A stretch of 9,819 nucleotides of DNA from the NCBI GenBank assembly GCA_013329565.1, contig DUJZ01000121.1, positions 1 through 9,819 on the forward strand. The letters are read 5' to 3'. This DNA is from Methanomassiliicoccales archaeon (GTDB taxonomy: Archaea; Thermoplasmatota; Thermoplasmata; Methanomassiliicoccales; UBA472). Numbering within the stretch: position 1 is the first letter of the stretch; each line of letters starts with the position of its first letter. Made by a program: the position numbers and the translations under genes. Under the pieces are notes generated by a model that was not told the DNA's origin, did not search any database, and worked only from the letters and a program-made list of their open reading frames with translations. Shown here one piece after another: positions 4,605-9,819 of this stretch.

Positions 4605-7116
4605 CCTTCTTCTTGACGGTCTTGGCGGGGGGCTTCTTGGCCGCCGTCTTCTTCACCGTCTTCTTGGCCACTGAGCCAGTTTCCGATCCAGCGGCCTTCT
4701 TGGTGGCAGTCTTCTTCACCGCTTTCTTGACCGGCTGGCCAGTTTCCGTGCCTTCGTCCTCCGCTTTCTTGGCCGCGGCCTTCTTGGTGGCCGTCCTCTT
4801 CACGGTCTTCCTGACAGCTTTCTTCACCGTCTTCTTGGGCTCCTCGCCCTCCTTCTTGGCCTTGGACCTCTTGCTGGTCGGACAATCCATGTTGGCGCAG
4901 AACTGCCAGCCTCCTCTTCCAAGGACCTTGAGCGTGGGAGCGCCGCACTCCGGGCACTTCTCGCCCAGGAACTCCAGGGTGCCGAACTGCGGCAACGGGT
5001 AGGTGCGCTTGCACTCCGGATATCCGGAGCAGCCTATGAACCGCTTTCCCGCCCGGGAGTAGAGGACGCGCAGTTCCTTACCGCATTCCGGACAGGCTCC
5101 GGCGGACTCCTTGCCCTGGTTGGACTTGCAATCGGGATCGATGCACTGCAGCTTGACCGGCGATCCGCGGCGGATCACCTTTACGATGGGAAGGCCGCAG
5201 GCCTCGCACTTCTCTTCGGTCGGCTGGACCAGGGCACCGCCAGGTTTGGGATAGGTGACGTTGCAGTCCGGGTATCCGGAGCAGCCGATGAACTCGCTTC
5301 CTTTGCGGGAGCGAACTATGCGCAGGTCCTTGCCGCACTTCGGACAGGTGCCGATGAACCGCTGCTCCTGCAGCGCGGTCCTTATCTCGTCCCCTATCTC
5401 CTTGCGCTGCTTGGTCATGACCTCCACGATGTCCAGGAGCATGGCCTGGGATTCCTGCACCACTTCCACCAGCGAGGACTCCCCGTTGGCGATGGAGTCC
5501 ATGTCCTTTTCCAGCGTCGCGGTCATGCGGCTCTCGGTGACGATCTTGGCGTGCTTCTCCAACGCGTTGACGACCGCCAGTCCAGCTAACGTGGGCACCA
5601 GGTCATTGCCGTTCACGTACTTCCGGTCGTAGAGCTTCTGGATGATGTCATGCCTGGTGGACTTGGTGCCCAGGCCGAGCTTCTCCATCTCCTGGAGCAG
5701 CGAACCCTGCGAATAGCGCGACGGCGGTCTGGTTTCCTTCTTATCGTTCCGCACTTCCTTGATCTCGACGATGTCGCCGGTCTTGAGCTCGGGCAGCAGG
5801 ACCTCGCTGACCCTCCAGTACGGATAGTACTTGCGCCAGCCCGGGGAGAGCATGCGATAGCCTTCCGCACGGAACGGCTCCCCGCCCAGCTCCAGGTCGC
5901 ACCTTGCGGATTCGGAATGAGCGGATGGCGCCAGAGTGGCGAGGAAGCGCCTGACCACCAGTTCGTACAGCGTCCACTTGGCGCCCTTAAGCTTCTTCTT
6001 GGTGGCCGCCTCCGTCGGATAGATGGGCGGATGGTCAGTGGTCTCCACGCGGCCCCTGGACGGTCGGATGTGCTCCTGCGCCAGAATTTCCGCGGCCTCC
6101 TTGCCCAGGTCGGACTTCTTTAGCTTCTCCAGGATGTTCTTCAGACCCAGGGAGCGCGGGTAGACGGTGTTGTCCGTCCTTGGATAGGAAATGTAACCGG
6201 CGGTGTACAGGTCCTCGGCGATCTTCATCGCCAGCGATGGGGACAGTCCAAGCTTGTTCGCCTCGCTGAGCATGGTGGTGGTGTTGAACGGTGCGGGCGG
6301 GTACTCGTCCTTCTCCTTGCGCTCCATTCCCATGACCGTGCCCTTGCCGCAATCGGCCCGCTTGCGCACGGCATCCGCTTTCGCTTCATCCTTGAACGGG
6401 TTCGCCAGGTGGTCCCCGGCGAACTCCTGGTCCTTCTCCAGGCGGGCCACGACGGTCCAGTACGGTTCGGGAACGAACTCGGTGATCTCCTTGTGCCTGT
6501 CGACGATTAGCGTGAGGGTGGGGCTCTGCACCCTTCCAACGGAGAGGAAGTTGTTGCCCATCTGCCCGCTCGCCAATGATATGAATCTGGTGAGCACCGC
6601 GCCCCAGGCCAGGTCGATGACCTGCCTGGTCTCTGCCGATTCCGCCAACCGGTGGTCGGGGTCGGTCAGCTCCTTGAAGGCGCCTTCGATCTCATATTTG
6701 GTAAGAGCGCTGAAGCGCACCCTTCGGACGGAACGGGGCGGCTTCTCCAATAGTGAGACGGTCTCCAGTCCGATGAGCTCTCCTTCCCGGTCAAAGTCGG
6801 TGGCGATTATGACCTCATCGCACTCCGCGGACAGCTCGCTCAGCGTGTGCAGGATGTTGAGGGCGGTGACCCTCTTCGCCGGGTGGGCCTTGACCAGGTC
6901 CACCGGGTCGACCTTTGACCAGTCGTTGAACTCCGGGGGATAGTCCAGCTCGATGATGTGACCTCGTAGGCCCACCACGAAGAACTCGTCCCCGTCCCTC
7001 TCGAAATTGAATACCTGGACCCCGCGGACGCTCTTGCGCTTGGCGCTACCGTCAGAAAGGATGATGGCCACACGCGCCGCGGCATTGGACTTCTCGGAGA
7101 TGACCAGTCTCTTCAT
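4588..7116 (-). CDS. topA: Type IA DNA topoisomerase (topoisomerase I) with four Cys4 motifs and a lysine-rich tail
   Basis: Relaxes negatively supercoiled DNA by single-strand passage through a 5'-phosphotyrosine link. The N-terminal Toprim domain (about 1-125) has Glu8 in ISEKS and the acidic triad in ATDFDREGE (Asp107, Asp109, Glu111). The family segment SVGRVQSPTL is at 192-201, and the catalytic tyrosine is Tyr311 in GYISYPRTDN. After the core come four Cys4 zinc motifs, the first and third of the CSGYP type, in the region read from about 5357 down to 4885. The final 94 residues (codons 4591-4872) hold 30 lysines with Ala, Thr and Val in repeats such as KKTVKK and TATKKAA, resembling histone H1 tails and the basic tails of actinobacterial TopA. 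At 842 residues it is long, because of the zinc motifs and tail. All catalytic residues are present. It follows nikR on the same strand, with its own probable promoter and perhaps a leaderless mRNA. Confidence 0.95.
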   Translation of the reverse strand: MKRLVISEKSNAAARVAIILSDGSAKRKSVRGVQVFNFERDGDEFFVVGLRGHIIELDYPPEFNDWSKVDPVDLVKAHPAKRVTALNILHTLSELSAECDEVIIATDFDREGELIGLETVSLLEKPPRSVRRVRFSALTKYEIEGAFKELTDPDHRLAESAETRQVIDLAWGAVLTRFISLASGQMGNNFLSVGRVQSPTLTLIVDRHKEITEFVPEPYWTVVARLEKDQEFAGDHLANPFKDEAKADAVRKRADCGKGTVMGMERKEKDEYPPAPFNTTTMLSEANKLGLSPSLAMKIAEDLYTAGYISYPRTDNTVYPRSLGLKNILEKLKKSDLGKEAAEILAQEHIRPSRGRVETTDHPPIYPTEAATKKKLKGAKWTLYELVVRRFLATLAPSAHSESARCDLELGGEPFRAEGYRMLSPGWRKYYPYWRVSEVLLPELKTGDIVEIKEVRNDKKETRPPSRYSQGSLLQEMEKLGLGTKSTRHDIIQKLYDRKYVNGNDLVPTLAGLAVVNALEKHAKIVTESRMTATLEKDMDSIANGESSLVEVVQESQAMLLDIVEVMTKQRKEIGDEIRTALQEQRFIGTCPKCGKDLRIVRSRKGSEFIGCSGYPDCNVTYPKPGGALVQPTEEKCEACGLPIVKVIRRGSPVKLQCIDPDCKSNQGKESAGACPECGKELRVLYSRAGKRFIGCSGYPECKRTYPLPQFGTLEFLGEKCPECGAPTLKVLGRGGWQFCANMDCPTSKRSKAKKEGEEPKKTVKKAVRKTVKRTATKKAAAKKAEDEGTETGQPVKKAVKKTATKKAAGSETGSVAKKTVKKTAAKKPPAKTVKKKVSPAE
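4591..4872 (-). repeat. Imperfect repeats encoding the TopA lysine/alanine/threonine tail
   Basis: GCCAGTTTCCG occurs at 4675-4685 and again at 4738-4748 (63 bases, 21 codons apart). A second shared block, beginning GCGGCCTTCTTGGTGGC, occurs at 4691-4707 and 4775-4791 (84 bases apart). The pattern fits duplication of a 21-codon unit with a later seven-codon insertion or deletion, all in frame. Many shorter CTTCTT-type repeats encode the Lys-Lys pairs. Confidence 0.7.
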
Positions 7117-7130
7117 CGAGGGGCATCAAG

Positions 7131-7148
7131 GGTTAACATTTAAAAAGG
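7131..7148 (-). promoter_or_regulatory. TATA box for topA
   Basis: Read on the minus strand this is CCTTTTTAAATGTTAACC, with the TATA core centred near 7141. A start about 26 bases downstream falls at 7115-7116, the A of the topA ATG. No ribosome site is visible before that ATG, so a leaderless or near-leaderless mRNA is likely. Confidence 0.6.
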
Positions 7149-7162
7149 TTATCTGCCCCTGT

Positions 7163-7175
7163 GGCGAACGTCGCC
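7163..7175 (-). terminator. Small hairpin after nikR, possible 3' end signal
   Basis: On the minus strand GGCGA and TCGCC form a perfect 5-bp stem with a three-base CGT loop six bases after the nikR stop (7181-7183). A T5 run follows about 15 bases later at 7148-7141, but it is also part of the topA TATA box. Weak; could be incidental. Confidence 0.3.
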
Positions 7176-7180
7176 GCACC

Positions 7181-7630
7181 TCAATGTTCGTGAATTTGCG
7201 TTCGCATCGCTTCCTCGCCCAGGCTCACTGGGGTGCGGTGCAGGGTGCGGTGGGTGACGCCTTTAACGCTTCCCAATTCGTCAGACAATTGTCTGACCTC
7301 CTTGACGGTGCCGTTCACGATGAGCACTTCCAGGCACTGTTCGATGTCCAGGTGAACATGTATCGAGGAGAGTATGTGCTGATAGTGCTCGTGCTGTATC
7401 TCCATCAGGCGCTCCTTCACCCCTCCCTTGTGGTGGCCGTAGAACAGGGTGATGGTGCCGAAGACCACGGCGTTCTCGTCCTCCTTGAGGATCTCCTTGG
7501 CCAGGGTGCTGCGGATAAGGTCCCTTATGGCCTCGGAACGGGTGATGTACCCCTTCCGGTCGATGAGCTTGTCGAAGTCCTCCAAAAGGTCCGGTTCCAG
7601 AGAGACGCCTATCCTGGTGACGTTATCCAT
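7181..7630 (-). CDS. nikR: NikR, nickel-responsive transcriptional regulator
   Basis: A ribbon-helix-helix repressor that binds DNA when loaded with nickel, controlling nickel uptake or nickel enzymes. From ATG 7630 the protein has 149 residues. Residues 1-45 are the ribbon-helix-helix (VTRIGVSLEPDLLEDFD, then GYITRSEAIRDLIR), and residues 53-149 the ACT-like metal-binding, tetramerising domain. The nickel ligands match the E. coli protein in spacing: His80 (for His76), His91 and His93 in HVHLD (for His87 and His89), and Cys99 (for Cys95). A GTG three codons upstream (7639) is in frame, but ATG 7630 is preferred because NikR proteins usually begin near VTRIGVSL and a GTGGAG lies just ahead of it. 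A TATA-like TTATTAATC about 26 bases upstream suggests a very short leader. It diverges from the AsnB-like gene across 33 bases, so NikR may control both directions. Confidence 0.95.
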   Translation of the reverse strand: MDNVTRIGVSLEPDLLEDFDKLIDRKGYITRSEAIRDLIRSTLAKEILKEDENAVVFGTITLFYGHHKGGVKERLMEIQHEHYQHILSSIHVHLDIEQCLEVLIVNGTVKEVRQLSDELGSVKGVTHRTLHRTPVSLGEEAMRTQIHEH

Positions 7631-7663
7631 ATGCTCCACTTGGTATTATCCTAATGATTAATA
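7631..7663. promoter_or_regulatory. Divergent nikR / AsnB-like gene promoter region with AT-rich inverted repeats
   Basis: The 33-base gap contains the perfect palindrome TAATGATTA (7652-7660), and ATTAT (7645-7649) is complementary to ATAAT (7661-7665). On the minus strand TTATTAATC (about 7655-7663) is a plausible nikR TATA box. On the + strand GTATTATCC near 7647 is TATA-like but too close to ATG 7664 for that start. No copy of the bacterial GTATGA-N16-TCATAC NikR operator is seen, though archaeal operators may differ. Confidence 0.5.
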
Positions 7664-8482
7664 ATGCTATTCAGCCATGCGAGAAAGGATAGCAGGGAGC
7701 GGGCGAAACTGAATCTTGACACGAGCGGGGATGAGCTTCTCACATCATTGACAGACGGCCTTGAATGTCTATCGAAAGGCAGGGCGGCGGTGCTATTCTC
7801 CGGCGGTCTGGACAGTTCGCTGCTGACCGCGTTGGCCCGGCCTTTCTCCGAACTCCGCCTCTACACGGTGGGATATCCTGGTTCCCATGACCTCGAGGCC
7901 GGTGAAAGCGGCGCCAAAGAGCTTGGGCTTCCCTGGGAACCGATCCTTTTGGACGATGATCTGCTGCGAAACGCTATCGCTTACTTGAGGGATCAGGTGG
8001 GCATAACAGACCCGGTCACCATCTCCTTCGAGGTGCCTCTGTACATGGTTTGCACCAAGGTGCCCGAAGGGGTTCTGCTGAGCGGCCAAGGCGCGGACGA
8101 GCTCTTCGGAGGGTACGCCCGCTATTCATCCATGTCCCTGGCGGAGCTGGGCGAAGCGCGAAAAGCCGACATTCAACGTCTCCTTTTCGAGGGATACCTT
8201 GGAGAGGTTCGCATGGCCGAAGGGTTCGGCAAGATGCTGGTGTGCCCGTATCTCGATCTCAAGGTGATCGAGGCTGGCCTATCCATACCTCCCCAGGACC
8301 TGTTCGGGGAGCTGGGCAACAAGCTGCCTCTTCGCCGCATCGCGCAGAGCAAGGGGTTGAGCGCGGCCAAGGCGCCCAAGAAGGCCGCCCAGTATGGCAG
8401 CGGGGTCATGAAGGCCATGAAGCGCCTGGCCGTCGCGCAGGGAACGGACCTGGGGAAATGGGCAGCAGAGGTGAAGGGATGA
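7664..8482 (+). CDS. Stand-alone asparagine-synthetase-type (AsnB C-terminal) ATP-pyrophosphatase domain protein
   Basis: A 272-residue protein matching only the synthetase half of AsnB; there is no N-terminal glutaminase domain or catalytic Cys2, so it cannot release ammonia from glutamine by itself. The ATP pyrophosphate loop is SGGLDSS (residues 46-52), and the second signature SGQGADELFGGYARY lies at about 140-154. In E. coli AsnB the residue after this Ser-Gly is a Glu important for the beta-aspartyl-AMP step; here it is Gln142, so asparagine synthesis is doubtful. The real substrate is unknown; the protein may adenylate another carboxylate or amide or use free ammonia. The C-terminus is basic (KAPKKAAQ and KAMKRL). 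ATG 7664 lacks a ribosome site, so the start is moderately secure; an in-frame TTG at 7748 seems too far in. The gene overlaps folC by ATGA. Confidence 0.82.
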   Translation: MLFSHARKDSRERAKLNLDTSGDELLTSLTDGLECLSKGRAAVLFSGGLDSSLLTALARPFSELRLYTVGYPGSHDLEAGESGAKELGLPWEPILLDDDLLRNAIAYLRDQVGITDPVTISFEVPLYMVCTKVPEGVLLSGQGADELFGGYARYSSMSLAELGEARKADIQRLLFEGYLGEVRMAEGFGKMLVCPYLDLKVIEAGLSIPPQDLFGELGNKLPLRRIAQSKGLSAAKAPKKAAQYGSGVMKAMKRLAVAQGTDLGKWAAEVKG

Positions 8483-9765
8483 ACCCCGATCTGCAGAACG
8501 ATCTGGAATGGCTCTATTCGCTGGAGAGCGCCGGCATAAAACTGGGGCTTTCGAACGTTCGTCTGCTCTTGAAGAAGCTGGGCGATCCGCAGGCCCACTT
8601 CGGCGCCATCCACGTCGCAGGCTCCAACGGCAAGGGTTCGGTGTCCGCGATGGGTGCTTCCATATTGCGCAGCGCCGGCTTTTGCACCGGTCTCTACACG
8701 TCACCGCACCTGGTCCGATTCACGGAAAGGATGACCGTGGATGGAAAGGAGATGTCCGAGGGACGGCTGGGTAAGTACGTTTCCGAGATGCGAGAGATAT
8801 CCGATTCCGGGTCATTCCCGAGGCCGCTGACCTTCTTCGAGATCACCACCGCGTTGGCGTTCCTTCATTTCAGCGAGAGCAAGGTGGAGGAGGCGGTGGT
8901 CGAGGTGGGCATGGGCGGTCGCCTGGACGCCACGAACGTCATTCGTCCCCGCTGCAGCGTCGTCACCCCGATAAGCGTAGAACACACGGCTTACCTGGGC
9001 GACACCTTGAGCAAGATCGCCTACGAGAAGGCGTCGATAATCAAGGACGGCGTGCCTGTCGTTTGTTCCCTGCAAACCCCGGAAGCGATGCGCGTGATCT
9101 CCTGGATGGCCGATTGCAAAGGTTCCAACGTCAAATTCCTGGGAAGGGACTTCCAGGCCGAGTGCGTCGGTCAGGACCTTGAAGGGGTGACCGTACGGTT
9201 GAATTCCCTAGGGACGGAAGTGAAGCTGGGGATGCTCGGGCGCTACCAATGCCAGAACGCCGCGGTGGCCGCGGAGATGTCCTTGGAAGTAGGAAAGAGC
9301 ATCTCCATATCCAGTGACAGCATTATCGAAGGGCTTTCCAAGGCCAGATGGCCGGGGAGGCTGGACGTCGTCCGTCGTGCTCCGCTGACCGTTCTGGACG
9401 TAACGCACACCCCGGATGGGGCGAGGGCGGTGGCCTCCGAACTCAACGTCTTCCCGGGAAGCCCGCGGATAATGGTGGTCGGGATGCTCAGGGACAAGGA
9501 CGCCCGGGGCGCGATGGCTCATCTGGCACCTCTGTTCGATCACGTCGTCTGCACCAGCTCTTCATCGTCTCGAGCGTTCTCCCCTCAGGAGATGCTGGAG
9601 GCTTCGCTCCCGTACAACAGGAACAGCCTTGCATTGGATGGAGTTGGGAAAGCGATCGATGTCGCGGAGGAGATGGCGGGAAAGGACGGTTTCCTTTTCG
9701 TCAGCGGTTCTCTCTACACCATCGGGGAAGCGATGCAGCATCTGGGGGGTCGCCATGGACCTTAG
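8479..9765 (+). CDS. folC: FolC-type folylpolyglutamate synthase / dihydrofolate synthase
   Basis: A Mur-ligase-fold enzyme that adds glutamate to dihydropteroate or to reduced folates using ATP; in an archaeon the substrate could be folate or another pterin. The 428 residues match the family length. Visible motifs are the P-loop GSNGKGS (48-54), then TSPHLVRFTERM, the central EVGMGGRLDATNV, and VEHTAYLGDTLSKIAYEKASIIK. The C-terminal domain has RWPGRLDVV with LDVTHTPDGARAV, the equivalent of the family's DGAHNP-type loop. ATG 8479 is chosen because it overlaps the preceding stop in an ATGA and has GAGGTGA at 8468-8474; the reading frame stays open upstream, but that part lies over the AsnB-like gene and has no family similarity. 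The gene ends in TAG and overlaps the next gene by 11 bases, so at least three genes form one operon. Confidence 0.92.
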   Translation: MNPDLQNDLEWLYSLESAGIKLGLSNVRLLLKKLGDPQAHFGAIHVAGSNGKGSVSAMGASILRSAGFCTGLYTSPHLVRFTERMTVDGKEMSEGRLGKYVSEMREISDSGSFPRPLTFFEITTALAFLHFSESKVEEAVVEVGMGGRLDATNVIRPRCSVVTPISVEHTAYLGDTLSKIAYEKASIIKDGVPVVCSLQTPEAMRVISWMADCKGSNVKFLGRDFQAECVGQDLEGVTVRLNSLGTEVKLGMLGRYQCQNAAVAAEMSLEVGKSISISSDSIIEGLSKARWPGRLDVVRRAPLTVLDVTHTPDGARAVASELNVFPGSPRIMVVGMLRDKDARGAMAHLAPLFDHVVCTSSSSSRAFSPQEMLEASLPYNRNSLALDGVGKAIDVAEEMAGKDGFLFVSGSLYTIGEAMQHLGGRHGP

Positions 9766-9819
9766 GTGGCTGCTGAACAGCATGCGCGCTTCGATCAAAG
9801 GGATGGCCTTTCCCGGACT
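9755..9819 (+). CDS. Start of a further gene, truncated by the window end
   Basis: ATG 9755 lies four bases after a GGGGGGT ribosome-like site (9744-9750), inside the end of folC and in a different frame. The frame stays open to the window edge for 21 full codons. It begins MDLRWLLNSMRAS and continues to MAFPG; an in-frame ATG at 9782 is an alternative start. The overlap with folC suggests the same operon. There is too little sequence to name a product. Confidence 0.5.
   Translation, partial: MDLRWLLNSMRASIKGMAFPG

Noticed and set aside
4613..4872. CTTCTT-rich repeats considered as a CRISPR or satellite array
   Set aside because: They are in frame with TopA, encode Lys-rich repeats and lack the regular repeat-spacer pattern of CRISPR.
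6203..6943. 246-codon open frame on the + strand
   Set aside because: Antisense to the conserved TopA core; a by-product of GC-rich codon use.
7007..7654. 215-codon open frame on the + strand
   Set aside because: Antisense to nikR and the topA 5' end, crossing the topA promoter; no motif.
7631..7663. Canonical bacterial NikR operator
   Set aside because: No GTATGA or TCATAC half-sites at the required spacing; only AT-rich inverted repeats are present.
8050..8478. A long upstream extension of the folC frame on the + strand
   Set aside because: It lies entirely over the AsnB-like gene in another frame, has arginine/glycine-rich composition typical of GC-rich shadow frames, and no family similarity; folC starts naturally at the ATGA 8479.

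Overview
The window reads as chromosomal DNA from a euryarchaeon, most plausibly of the Thermoplasmata/Methanomassiliicoccales side (inference from gene content; not tested). Archaeal signs are the short AT-rich TATA-like boxes ahead of GC-rich genes, ribosome sites of the GGTGA type, a Thermoplasma-type nicotinate phosphoribosyltransferase with a C-terminal zinc knuckle, an archaeal NikR, and a long type IA topoisomerase with four Cys4 motifs. I see no tRNA, rRNA, CRISPR array, insertion sequence or phage gene.

Layout. (1) Positions 1-2925, + strand: the C-terminal part of enolase, nicotinate phosphoribosyltransferase, an OsmC-type protein nine bases further on, and an Lrp/AsnC regulator. 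(2) 2926-3184: an AT-rich regulatory gap with two TATA-like boxes and a leader that can fold. It precedes a 108-residue Cys4 protein of unknown function (3185-3511), whose stop codon sits in the loop of a strong hairpin. (3) 3595-4604, + strand: a short CobW/COG0523-like metal-chaperone GTPase lacking the usual C-terminal domain, coupled by an ATGA overlap to a 137-residue protein I do not recognise. (4) 4588-7630, - strand: nikR, then topA, whose 3' end overlaps the 137-residue gene tail to tail by 17 bases. TopA ends in a histone-H1-like lysine/alanine/threonine tail. (5) 7664-9819, + strand: divergent from nikR across only 33 bases, a lone asparagine-synthetase-type ATP-pyrophosphatase domain, folC (ATGA overlap), and the first 65 bases of another gene overlapping folC.

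How the genes fit together: most are housekeeping (glycolysis/gluconeogenesis, NAD salvage, DNA topology, folate or pterin glutamylation). Two units have a metal theme: the CobW-like GTPase pair and nikR. The less ordinary parts are the lone AsnB-like domain with Gln where AsnB has a key Glu, the split GTPase with its partner, the Cys4 protein with a possible structured 5' leader, and the TopA tail. I see no clear new defence or mobile system; these are the leads worth following.
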